Positions 1-11,049 of a stretch of 64,000 nt of DNA are shown here, piece after piece; the stretch's first letter is position 1, and every line of letters starts with the position of its first letter. The translations under genes and the position numbers were made by a program. Source of the stretch: Apiospora phragmitis (taxonomy: Eukaryota; Ascomycota; Sordariomycetes; Amphisphaeriales; Apiosporaceae); contig JAQQWL010000006.1 in assembly GCA_038363925.1 (NCBI GenBank), forward strand, positions 1,592,501 to 1,656,500. Direction: 5' to 3'. The notes under the pieces were generated by a model. It saw only the letters and a list, made by a program, of their open reading frames with translations, was not told the origin of the DNA and made no database searches.

Positions 1-2245
1 GCCAAGCCTAAGGAGACCGAGGCACCCAAGCCTGCTACTGATTCCCTGGAACCTTTGCCTCCTTCGGAACCTACCGAGCCCGAGCCTGAAGCTCCGACTG
101 AAGAGGCACACGAGGAGCCTACTCCCAAGGTCGAGCAGGCTGCACCTGTACCTGCCCCCTGCGCCGATTCCTGCCATCCCCGTAGCCGTGCCTGAAGCAC
201 CCAAGGTCGTCGAGCCCGATGTTGCTTTACCGCCGCCCGAAGATGACCTTACCAGATGCAACCTGGAACAACTCCCCGACGAGTCGAACCCCCCTGCCAC
301 ACACACCGTTGCCAGCACAGCTGCGGACTCGTGGGATCCCCGTCATGGTCAAAACAGCGCTACTGCTACGCCGATTTCTGCCTCGCAAGCTCAGCACCAG
401 CAGTCCCGCCCCACTGCCAGTGGTTATGCTGCAACTGCTCTCAAGGCTACTGAGCGACCCGTTCGTGTGCCTAGTTTCCAGCGACGAGTTCTTGAGCAGG
501 AGGAGGCTGTTCGCATGCCTGGCAACCGCGAAGTAGACCGTGCCGCCGTTCAGTTTGGTGCTTTCAGCTTGAACGGAGCCGAAGATGATATCGATGGAGA
601 CCGCGAGGAGGCCGAGACTAGAGCTCAACCGCCCTCCGACTCTCCCGTCCAGCCGCGTGCGGCGTTGCCCCCCGTTACCCAACCTGCTGCGGTGCCCGAA
701 GCTTTCCCCTCTGCTCCCGGCCCGAAGCCTACCGCCTCTCTACCTCAACCTTCTGGTGCTGCTGGTATAGTGCCTTTTCATTTACTCCCGACGCAACTAC
801 TGTATACTAACATCTCCTCTCCAGCGATGCCCGTAGCACCCCCTACTGGCCCTGCCGCTGCCGCGGCTGCTCAACGTATGTCACAATACCCTCAATTCGC
901 ACACCCCACCATCATCTTGACTAACTTTCACTCAGCTCCGCTTGCTCCTGCGGCCAACCAATTTGGACGATTCGGACATGCCAACACCCATGATCAGTCC
1001 GCATTCCCTCCCAAACAGCCATTCGACTCGCTTGGCCAGCCACCTGTAACAACTGCTCCTGGAGTTTACGACAGCGCCTACACTCCCGCATCCCAAGCTC
1101 CCACCCAACCCAGCGCTGCTGGTGCTTTCAGCTCTGCTCCTAATGACTACTCTTCATACTACACTGCGGACCAGTACGGCAGAGGCTCGTACAACAACTA
1201 CTATGGCCAACACAATCAGCACCAGGGCGCCCAGGGCCACAACGAGGGACCCAGCTCCCAAGGCCGACCTTTTGCGGGCTACAATGCCACAGCGCAAAGC
1301 GCTGACAACTTGAGCCAATACCCGCAGAGCGCGGCCCAGCAGCTCAGATACGGCACCGCAGCTGCAGGCGATGCTCACAACAGTGGCCACAACACCCCGA
1401 ACCCGGCTACTGTCCAGGCTCAACCTCAGCAGCCTCAGCAGGCCGGTCAGAACAACGGACCCCAGTCCAACTTGCACCAGCAGCCCCCTGCTAACTCATA
1501 CCCCTATGGGCATCCTTACTACTCGAGCCCCTTCTACGCTCAGTACATGAACTCGACTTATGGAGGCGGTTATGGTCAGGGCGCATATGGTGCCGGCCCT
1601 TACGGAAAGGGCAACGTCTACGGCAATCCCAGTCACTATGGAATGTCTCATGGAGGTCCTTATGACTCATCGCCCGCCACTAGTGGCTTTGGTCAGTCTT
1701 CTCTGGGAGGTCGCGACAGCGGTCTTGGCTCGACCATCGACAGCTATGGCCGTGCTGGATCTGCTCAATCTGCTGCCCAAGGTATGGGCAACAGTGGTTT
1801 CGGTGGTGCTCACGATGCATTCGGCCGTGCTGGGTCAACCTACCAGTCTCAGGGTGGCCAGTCGTACAACGGACCGGGTGCTCAGGCAGGTTCAGTCAAC
1901 GATGATCTGAAGCCCTACGGCGAAGCCAAGGTTGCCGGTGGCCCAAGCCCATCCCTTGCTGCGGCTGCTCGCCCTGGCTCGGCCACGAACAACACCCCTG
2001 GTCAGTCTGGCCTCCCACCCCCTCAGTCCGGAGCCCAAGGCATGGGTGGCTATGGCGGCTACCCGAGCCACCTCGGTGGTGGCCACAATGTCCACAGCAA
2101 CCAGACCGGCGGCAGTGGCTACGGCCTGGGTGGTGCAGGTGGCCAAGGCCATGGCAACAACCCATATGGCGGCTACGGCGGCTACGGTGGATTTGGCGCA
2201 TACGGTAGAAGCCAGGGGCAGCAGGGCTGGGGCAACAACTACTAG
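1..2245 (+). CDS. DEF1: RNA polymerase II degradation factor Def1-like, C-terminal part
   Basis: The 5' end lies outside the window. The visible protein is a long, low-complexity Gln/Gly/Tyr/Pro/Ala-rich chain ending in Gly-Tyr-Gly repeats and GQQGWGNNY, as in fungal Def1 proteins. These promote ubiquitination and removal of stalled RNA polymerase II; the N-terminal CUE domain would lie upstream. Two introns fit well: 765-824 and 876-935, both 60 nt with GTATxx donors, CTAAC branch sites and CAG acceptors. Because both lengths are multiples of three and lack in-frame stops, an unspliced reading frame also stays open. Frame 1 (positions 1 to about 155) continues as frame 2 only if one C is removed from the C5 run at 155-159; this looks like a sequence error. 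The family call rests on composition and C-terminus, so it is likely but not certain. Confidence 0.72.
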   Translation, partial: PSLRRPRHPSLLLIPWNLCLLRNLPSPSLKLRLKRHTRSLLPRSSRLHLYLPPAPIPAIPVAVPEAPKVVEPDVALPPPEDDLTRCNLEQLPDESNPPATHTVASTAADSWDPRHGQNSATATPISASQAQHQQSRPTASGYAATALKATERPVRVPSFQRRVLEQEEAVRMPGNREVDRAAVQFGAFSLNGAEDDIDGDREEAETRAQPPSDSPVQPRAALPPVTQPAAVPEAFPSAPGPKPTASLPQPSGAAGIVPFHLLPTQLLYTNISSPAMPVAPPTGPAAAAAAQRMSQYPQFAHPTIILTNFHSAPLAPAANQFGRFGHANTHDQSAFPPKQPFDSLGQPPVTTAPGVYDSAYTPASQAPTQPSAAGAFSSAPNDYSSYYTADQYGRGSYNNYYGQHNQHQGAQGHNEGPSSQGRPFAGYNATAQSADNLSQYPQSAAQQLRYGTAAAGDAHNSGHNTPNPATVQAQPQQPQQAGQNNGPQSNLHQQPPANSYPYGHPYYSSPFYAQYMNSTYGGGYGQGAYGAGPYGKGNVYGNPSHYGMSHGGPYDSSPATSGFGQSSLGGRDSGLGSTIDSYGRAGSAQSAAQGMGNSGFGGAHDAFGRAGSTYQSQGGQSYNGPGAQAGSVNDDLKPYGEAKVAGGPSPSLAAAARPGSATNNTPGQSGLPPPQSGAQGMGGYGGYPSHLGGGHNVHSNQTGGSGYGLGGAGGQGHGNNPYGGYGGYGGFGAYGRSQGQQGWGNNY

Positions 2246-3448
2246 TGGCCCGCAAAAATGATCTTCGCATGGTTCCTGCGAAGAGGACGAATTATTACAC
2301 GACTAATTCCGACTGACCTCGGGGGAAAAGAGGCAGCATACAACCTCTCGTTTCTGACAAGGACATCAATGGATAACTGCGTCTTTTTCGTTGGCTTGAC
2401 ATGGGCTTGCATGGAAGTGGTCATGAAAAGTTTCTCATTATGCCTTTTTGTCTGCTGTTCCGGAATCAATACCAAGGCTGGTGGTTGGCCCTTCGTTTTC
2501 GATATGGAGTTGAGAACGAAAAGGGAAGGCGAACAGAAAAAAAAGGGAACATCTGCACGTGTACGATTTTAAGAAAACCCACTCGACTTTTTCCTATTAC
2601 GGTAATCTTTTCCCTTGCTCTTCCAAGGAGTGGTGGAAGAGAGTAAGGGAGAGACTTCACGGCTCTCGTTGCGTTTTCACGCACTGTACTCATGTGGCTA
2701 TACCAGGGATTGGTCCAGGGTTTGCTGATGGAGCCAGCATATGAAATAGGATGATACCGACAACAAAGATTTCGTTGGTTGTGCATTTGCAATGTCTTCT
2801 CCCCCGTGACTGTATAAATTAGAGCTTCCTAAAGCCGCGTGTGCCGGCGTGCCCTTTGGTTTGGGTCGTGTATTTTCCGCTGGAGAATTCTCCTGCAAGA
2901 TACTCGACCAAGCCAATAGCATATTGCCATGCAAGTATGTATGGAGTAAGTACATGCACACTAGATAGACCTCGGCTGCCCTCCCGACCCCACTCGGCGT
3001 ATGCCATATGCAGGGCGCGGCACCGGCCCTCCTTGTCGCCGGAGTCGGCCACGGCAAAGAGGTACTATTTGACTCCGGGTCGCTCAAGTTTTATCATTGC
3101 TTCTACGAATCGAACGGACATTGATTTCTTCGCTACTGCGCTTTATGAAGTATCTACTACCTAAACCTCACGAGACAGCTACGAGTGACCAGGTCGTCTG
3201 CTACGACCAGAGACTTTGCCCATTTACCACTTAAGTCCATGAGCAAATACACACTCGGACGTTTGAGATAGTAAATGAGACCCGCTCAAGTCTCGACTTC
3301 CCCCAGGACGGCATCGCTGCGAGTTTGGCAATCCTCTAGTCGGCAAAACAGCATCTGGCAGAGACACAGTTCACTTCTTACGGCGCTTAGCAGCACGCTT
3401 GTTAAATACTCTCTCATCCATAGGCGAGCCCTATCTCATCAACGGAAA
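2246..3448. other. intergenic, no gene seen
   Basis: This holds the 3' flank of the Def1-like gene and the upstream region of the dehydrogenase gene. Short open frames occur on both strands, but none has a recognisable domain, signal peptide or splice pattern. Confidence 0.5.
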
Positions 3449-4545
3449 ATGGAAGGTCCAGACCAGCAGCAGCAGCCACCGCCGCCGCCACCGGCTTTCC
3501 TCCCAACCCCTCGGAAACTCACCACAACATCGTGTCGCTGGAGACGTTCTGGGTCCCCCTGCCGTCGGCCTTCCGCTTCCCCGCGGGCCACACCCACACC
3601 CTAACAGCGTACCCCCTGACGGACCCCAGCCAAGTCGCGGCGCGCATCCGCGACGCCAGCATCGTGCTGCTGTCGGTGCTGCGGCTCGACGCGGCGCTGC
3701 TGAGCCCCGAGGTCTGCCCGCACCTGCGCATGGTCGCCGTCGTCGCCTCGGGCACCGACAGCGTCGACCTCGAGGCCTGCCGCCGCCGCGGCATCCACGT
3801 CGCCAACACGCCCCACGCCAACGCCGACGCCGTCGCCGAGCACGCCCTCGCGCTCTACTTTGCGGCCCGCCGCAGCGTCGTGCTCGCGCATGCGCGCACG
3901 CAGCGCGGGGTCTGGACGCACCCGGCTGAGGGGCCCCGGCTGCTCCATACGCTCAACGGGCCCGATGGGAAGCCGCCGCGGACGAGCGCGCACGAGATTG
4001 CGGGGATCGTGGGGTATGGCGCTGTGGGCAGGAAGGTGGCGAAGCTGTTCAAGGCACTAGGGATGCGGGTCTTGGTGTCGGGACGGAAGGGTGCTGCTGT
4101 AGCTGCCAAAGGGTCAGAAGGAGAGGAGGAAACCAGAAAGCCTTTCGACACTGTGATCCGCACCGCGTCCGTCCTGGTGCTGTGCCTGCCGCGCCTCCCG
4201 TCGACGGAGAACCTGATCGGCGCCGCGGAGCTCGAGGCCATGCCGCGCCACGCCGTGCTGGTCAACGTTGCGCGGGGCGGCATCGTGGACGAGCAGGCGC
4301 TGGTCGACGCCCTCCGCAGCCGGTCCATCGCGGGCGCCGCCGTCGACGTGTACGCGCGCGAGCCCGCGGGGCCCGAGACGGGGACGCCGCTGCTGCCCGG
4401 CGACGAATCGCTGAGGGATCTGAACCTGATCACGACGCCGCACGTCGCGTGGTGTGCGGAGGATACCAACCAGAATTATAATGACATGACGGTGGAGAAT
4501 ATTCACAGTTGGCTCGAGGGGCGGCCGACTAGTACTGTGGTGTAA
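3449..4545 (+). CDS. D-isomer specific 2-hydroxyacid dehydrogenase (NAD(P)-dependent)
   Basis: This is probably a glyoxylate/hydroxypyruvate reductase-type enzyme that reduces 2-keto acids to D-2-hydroxy acids with NAD(P)H. The conserved reading frame is open from 3424 to 4545. It shows the Rossmann motif GYGAVG in GIVGYGAVGRKVAKLF, the substrate-binding NVARGGIVDEQAL segment with catalytic Arg, the Glu of the AREPAG stretch, and the catalytic His in TPHVAW. About 340 aa is normal for the family. The start is unsettled. Coding similarity begins by HHNIVSLETFW (about 3523), but there is no in-frame ATG between the stop at 3421 and codon 3730. The ATG at 3449 is one frame off, so I infer one missing base between 3449 and about 3510. 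GTG 3532 is only the nominal start of the clean frame. The coding region is very GC-rich and contrasts with its flanks. Confidence 0.8.
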
Positions 4546-7500
4546 AGCAAGCAGGGGAGTTCAATGAATCGAGTGTTTACGCGTGTGAGATAGGCATAAG
4601 CATGTTGGAAACATATGGGTAGATGATGGTATGGATGGGATATACAAGAGACTATACTTTGACGCTGTACAGCGCATATAGGTGATAAGGTCTGGCTTAC
4701 TATAGGAATAGGGGGGCCCCAGTGGTCAATGAGGGAGCAAAATATCCATTTTGCTCTCGATATAGAAAGTCATGTAGGACATGATCTAAAGATTTCATGT
4801 TCAAAGTGTCATACGACTGACTCGATCCTTTCCCTCCGTTTGACCAAGCCTGGTCTTCGAGTTATCTCGTATTCCTGAAACTCTAATTCTCATCAGAAGT
4901 TGCTTTGGAGTTTCCTGTACTATGAAACTACAGTGATATTGTTGCTGATGGTATATGGCCTAGCTGTCTACTCCTAAGCTTCTCATAGCGAATGCAAGGC
5001 GGTTTTGGTAATGACTTGTGTGTGGTCGAGTGAAGATCAATAGTTAGATTAGTTTTCCTGGACTCAACTCGCAGATGATAAGAATTACCTCCTTTTCATC
5101 ATGAAAAAGTGTAACCAATACAGCAAGGAAACAACCATCTTTTTCGAACTCATCCCTACTTTGGTAGACTCGAACAGTCAACTTTAGGTACTTTAGCCAT
5201 CGTCAGAACAAACTTAGAGGAACCTGGGTTATTTGAGAATTTCTATGACCCAGTATTTGCTTCCAGGCTTCATCCAGATTCACCTCCTAGTCCAAGAAAA
5301 TCCCTGTGAATGATCCGAAGGCCCCGGGCAATCAACATGTCGATCTTTATATGTACGCCTAGAGCATCAAGCCCGTCCAGGGGGATGCCTGGAGTCTGTG
5401 ATTAGATAGACACTCTGGCGGCGGTGGACTTGTGCCTTGATCAATGCACGTATGTAGTTGCACCCCCTGGACTGAATGGCTCTGATACTCTGTATTTGTT
5501 TACGATTCCTATACTTCATAACATGTTCAATGAGATGAGCACCACTGCAATAAGAAACAGGCTGGAAAAGTGAAGATCGAAGCACTTGTCCAAAACAACT
5601 AGGGGAAAATCAAGATATTGGACGAAACATGCGTGAATGGGCTCATGCTCCGTCCTCAAGTCATATACTAATCTCCCCGTCCCAGCCTATGCCGCTTGGG
5701 TGAGTGATTATTTGTCAACCGCACACGAGTTCATTGATCTAACTGGTAAGCTGAAGGGCAGCCATTTGTGATTGCACCCTTTGGCGAGAAGTGTTGCATA
5801 TGAGAATGTGCTTGCTGATGTTCTCACAAATCCTTAGTGCAATATAGTGACACGACGCGAGCCGTACATTCTGGCATAGTATAGGTAAGTAGCTGGCTCG
5901 TTTTCACCGATGGGCTGCTATGTGCGTTCATATGGGTCCTATTTCACCGCCATTACTTTGCAGCTTCACCACCCTGGTACTCAACGCCATCGATCACGAT
6001 GACATATTCAGAAAACATATCGGGCAAACCATATTTGAAAAACCCCCAGTTTCATCATCGGACCTTTTATTTTCAAAGCTGGGGATGAGGAGCCATGCCG
6101 ACTGAGTATAACCTCGAGGGGAAAGAATCGGCGATTTGCACAACCTATCAAAATAGTCGATGCATCTCGAAGTGCAGTTGTTTCCCTAAGCAACCTGCCT
6201 CGAGCCTGCGGAGCATACGTAAGTATGAGAGAGCAATCTCGGAGCTCGGTGAGACACACTCGAGAGCCACCTTGCTGTGAGCTGAGCGCTCGTGATTGGG
6301 CTCGCTGCTTTATGTGGTTTTGAGGAGTGGCCCCATCGCCGATATACCGCCACTGTCCCGATACGTCATCGGGTTGGACACGCCTGGTATTTGAGTAATA
6401 TGAGACGGCGTTGCTGTGGGAATGCATTGGATCAAGCAATACCAACTACATGTACGGAGTAGTATGGTGGTGATTGTGGACGCGGGCGTGTTTCGCGTAG
6501 CGCCTGCGAAGCTGGGGTAGCCGTCTACGTGTATGTGTCTAAAGGGACCCTTTTTAATCACAGGTCAAGACCCTTTGGCCTACGTATGTAGAAGGCAAGC
6601 TTGCACGGACAGTGATCGGTCACAGGGAGCAACGGCGCGGAAAGGGCACAGACTCGCTGGCGGGAATCCCAGGCGACATACCGCGGCTGGTTATTGAGTC
6701 CTTGGATTCCGGCATCTGCAACAAAACCCTTATTAGTTCGCGCCACCTGTCGCTATGACAAGTAGATGTGCTGCCAGCATGCATGCCTTGATGCACGTGG
6801 GAATAAGCAAGTAGGATGTTGTTGCTGTATCTTAAAGATGCACTGATGCACATCATATCTTAAAAGGCGGTGGGCCAAATGAGGGATCGGCTCTGTTAAC
6901 TTGCAATGCTTGTCCAGATCTCGCAGATCGTCATCGCGAAGGCCCTTTCATGAACCTCATGTTGGCCCGTGGACTGTGTGGACCAGGACGTGACGATCAT
7001 TGGACATTAGCTCTGGGGTCGTCCATCAGCACTGCATCTGGTTCGCTCATCAACTGGTCACTGTCACTCACTCTGACAAAGGAATGGGTCAATGTACTGT
7101 ATTACTGGATTAGTCGTGCGCCAAGAGAGAAGAGAGGGGTGCACAGCATGAACTTGGCTGCTTGGGGGTGGTTTCCTGTTGGTTATCTTCGTCGAGCCTC
7201 ATTTGCCCCATGCAAGGAGAAAGGAGAGAACAAGAACTTGGGGGAGGACCCAGTCAATGTTGTTGGCTGCAGCTTCCTCCTTGCCCCCCGTTAGAAGCCC
7301 AGAAGCGTAGCCTAATCGGTCAACGTGGATGATGTGATTGCTGATGTGGTCAATGTTCTGCCGACTTCAATCGTTGTCTCTGCCGGCAGGTTCGGGCGAT
7401 TCGGTTGAAATAAGGCCAATTTCAAGGAGAGCCGGGTAATGATCTGCAAGGTCGCATTGTGATTTCACACCTGCTGTCCTGAGTCGACCTACATACAGGC

Positions 7501-9346
7501 TGTCATCTCGTTTCGGCTTATGTCAGTTATTCCCGAGCCTACTACTGTGGCATCGAGTCGGCCGCAATATTTTCGGATCTCGCAAAAAGGATCCAAGATG
7601 TTTTGAATTCTGGAGCGACGAATCAACCCTCACAGACGGGCGCTTGGCGCTTCCGTGCAATTCAAGTCACGAGTGTCACCCATGAGACACAAGTGCTCTT
7701 TAGCCATGCAACTCCAGTCGGCCTTGTTTCATAACAGGCCAAGTGCTGGAGTGCTTTGCCCGAGCTGGTCATACGATCCCACACAAATAGACTGCACGCA
7801 TGCATGCGCATTCGGAATGCATGCAAAGCAAGCATTCGTCCGTCGCCTTCGCCATGCTAAAGTTATTAGTAGTACGGTACCTGTTACATGTCACAGACGC
7901 ACTTTCCTCGACTTCTTCCTTCTTCCAAGAGCCGCCTAATATCCCACCCATCCATATCCGACAGCTGATCCATCGTCTCTGAATCCGGAGCCGACAGGAT
8001 TTTTAATGGCATCACATCAGTTCTCCCGCAAGACTACAGCGAACCCAGGTAATTGCTACATACTTGTACTTAACATGGCGCATAAACAAATGGAAACGTC
8101 TCGGGCGGGGAGGACTGTCAGGCCTGCCAGACTGTGCATTGAAAAAAGCCCACCGCGCCGGCAAAGTGGGGACGTGAAGCCCGCCATCCGTCCTTTTTGA
8201 CCGCCGAATGTTTCGACAAAGGATGGAGCAAATCCCACCATGCAGGCGGATACCTTAGGCTTGCGTCATATAGAGTAGGGCCTTATATTAGGCTTGTGGC
8301 TCATGGAAGCACTTCTGTCCCGACATAGGCTGATTCGGGGTGTTCGAGAAGGTCGAGAAGGAGGGGGGGAAACAGGTTAGGCCGGTGTCTAGTCTTATAA
8401 ACTTCATCGGTTGGCCCTCGCTGGTTGATTGAAAGAGAATATCAATCGGCCAATAGCCACAGCAAGCCCAACCTTGGTTCTGGTCGGGGAGATGAAGAAC
8501 AAGCTGCGAACCATAGTTCGATCTCCACTAGCATCGCATATCATATCATGGAGCCCCCGTCAATCTCCCATATCTATCTTGGGCCCCATTCGGCCAACGG
8601 TGTCGCTTCAGGCCTAGCCCGTAGCCATCCGTATCCTTTTTAGTCACAACCGCTTTCTCCCTGTGCTGGTTTCATCGGAATTGGAGTTGGGCAGACACCC
8701 GACAGAGACCCAAATGACAAAACCTGGAATGACGTGCCATGCATGCACACTGTGATCGAGCAACCAGCCAGTCATGGGCAAGAGAGACGAATGTCGCCAT
8801 GGAGACGAGCTGACAATTCGACCCGAGGCTGATACACAAGCGACACCACCTTCTCGACATGGAAAGGCTGCACGCTTCTGCATTGGGAAATTGATCCAAC
8901 CGACAGAACACGTGAGGGGACGAAAAAGGGAATTTTCCAAATCTCCCATTCTTTCGATAACCAATCAGCCACAAGTGCGACGGACAGAGAGCCAATGGTA
9001 CGCGACAGCCGCAAATGGGCCGAGACGAATTCCTGTCAATAAAGGGTTCATATGTATTCCAAATGACGCCCTGACGCCGGTTCGTTCCAGCAGCACAAGC
9101 CAGCCAGTTAGCGCTCACAGCTGTGGGCATCCCACTAAGGCCCTCACCTGGACCAGTCCTGGACCTGGGCGCAAATGCAAGGTACCCGTGCGACTTTACC
9201 GCTTCAAGAAAAGACTCACCTTCTTGGCCAGCACGGGGCTAAGCCCGTTCGGAGAGGACCCTCCAACGTCTTAAAATTGCTGGCTGTCAAGGTTGCAAGC
9301 TGAGGATGGGGATTGGGGCGCTCTATTGACTATTGCCTTTCTACTG
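4546..9346. other. 4.8-kb gene-poor region
   Basis: I see no gene here. Open frames on both strands are short and without domains, and base composition is mixed rather than the strong AT of RIP-degraded repeats. The segment before the MITE-like element contains only scattered ATGs and short direct repeats such as GCATGC near 6776-6790 and 7798-7824. Confidence 0.5.
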
Positions 9347-9350
9347 TAAC

Positions 9351-9537
9351 CTATTCCCTTGAGTCCCAAGTACACCAATAGAAGTGGGGACAGCGTTTGG
9401 GTCAATCAGAAGATCAGATTCCATCAGATAGTGAAAGTTCACGCCGTCGAGGACTTGTAACTCGCGAAGGTAACAATATATACTGAAGTATCGCGACGCC
9501 CCACTTCTATTGGTGTATTTGGGACTCCAGAGGATAG
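9351..9537. mobile_element. MITE-like element, 187 bp with 39-bp terminal inverted repeats
   Basis: The left end (9351-9389) and right end (9499-9537) are inverted repeats of about 39 bp. They share GAGTCCCAA and TACACCAATAGAAGTGGGG, with a few mismatches near the outer tips. The sequence TAAC flanks both sides (9347-9350 and 9538-9541), as expected of a target-site duplication; GTAAC is also possible because the tip ends in G. The interior is about 109 bp, with no coding capacity. This is the structure of a non-autonomous DNA transposon (MITE). No transposase or second copy is present in the window, so the superfamily cannot be named. Confidence 0.65.
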
Positions 9538-9541
9538 TAAC

Positions 9542-11014
9542 AGGCAAAAATGTCAACACTACGACAGTATACTTCTAGCACAGCACAGCAAGCAAAAAGC
9601 AGACACAGCACGCCTGACACAGCCGTGGCGTGCCTTTGTTCCTCCCGTCCCGCTATTGACACCAAAGACAGACATAGGCGGGCTGGTCACCTAGGTAAGC
9701 AAGTAAGTCATCGGTATGCGCGTATGGCATGGCATGGTGGTGCTACCATTCATGGGCAAGAACAAAAGGGTGGAGAAGATCTCAAAAAGACTGGATTCAA
9801 ACCTGATATTCTGGTCTGTTTGTCCAAGACAAAGAAAGAGGAGAGGAAGAGGGAGAGCGAGAAAGTTGACTTGCTGGCATTGGATAGCTTGCTGCGCTTC
9901 GCTTTGCCTCACTCGCTTACTCGCTCTTCTTATGCCCATTGAATTGCTGAGAGTCTTCAAACATCGCATAGCCTGCCTGCGCCATCCTGCCACTCCTATT
10001 CAGGCCTCTCGGTTCGTAATGCAGCAAGCAGCATGAGATTGATGCTGATGCTTGCTAGAAGTCTTCTCTTATCTTTTATCAGATATACCCAGCCAGCATT
10101 CAAGCACCCCGGAGTTCCAGACCACCGCCCGCCCACCCCATAACTTCCTTACATACTGTACGGATACGCATGCAAACAGCAGCCATTCCATCACAGTCGG
10201 GCCCTGGCAAGAGGAGCATGATTGATCGATCTTTTTCCTATTGCAGTCCCGGCCCCCCTTGCATTACGAGAAAAGCCGCCAAGGTGCCATTTGGACAGGG
10301 ACAGGGGCTTCCAAGGCTCTAAGCGGTCATCCGTGCATTTTCCTGACAGGGAGCAAGGGAGTTACATACTTGAGGCAGGGGCTCCGCGGCCAGCCTACCC
10401 TGACCCTCTTTCGAGACACTTGCCGCAACACCAGCAAGAAAGACCCTCCACACCGACCTTTACATTTACAATTATCGACACTCATTCTTCCAATCCGTAT
10501 TCCTTCCTTCGCTCGCTACTTGGCTTTTCTTCACTCTAATTATCCAGTTTTAAAAATAATAATTCCTGAAACGGGGGTGCCACTTGCATCCTGCCGCTTG
10601 TTTCTCACGCGACCACATACATAATACCGGAAAAGTTGGTGCATTGCTGTTTGGGCACAACAACAACCCCAGCCCTCGGTTCCTTTGCCTGGGTATCAGC
10701 ACCTCGTGACCCCTAGCTCCTGTCACCCATTGAGGATTATCCGATCGCCGTTTCAGAAGGAGGTCGGCTGCTTAGTCTTCGATCATACAAACACATTGTA
10801 TGCTGTCATTGAACCGACTGGAAACAATTCGGCACACTTGCCCACCTACAACAACAACTACAACAAAATCTCCAGCGGCTTACAGTCTCCCCGAGAGCTG
10901 GATACCATCCCAACAAGGACGCAACACAACAGGAATAACCACACCCGCAGCACCTGAGTTGGACGACAACACCGTTGGAAGCCGCAATGGCTGCACCCCA
11001 GACAGTCGGCGTTT
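9542..11014. other. upstream region and probable long 5' leader of the LIM gene
   Basis: No separate gene is supported. From about 10400 the sequence becomes rich in CAA, ACA and pyrimidine stretches typical of fungal leaders. Several upstream ATGs (for example 10800 and 10987) open short frames that overlap the LIM start. Confidence 0.4.
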
Positions 11015-11049
11015 ATGCCGACAATCAAATGTTCACAATGCGGGAATGA
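10987..11049 (+). promoter_or_regulatory. overlapping upstream ORF of the LIM gene
   Basis: An ATG at 10987 opens a 20-codon frame that ends at TGA 11047-11049. It runs past the proposed LIM start at 11015 in a different frame. If it is in the mature mRNA, ribosomes that use it cannot easily re-initiate at 11015, which would restrict translation. A longer overlapping frame starts at 10800 and ends at 11066. Confidence 0.4.
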
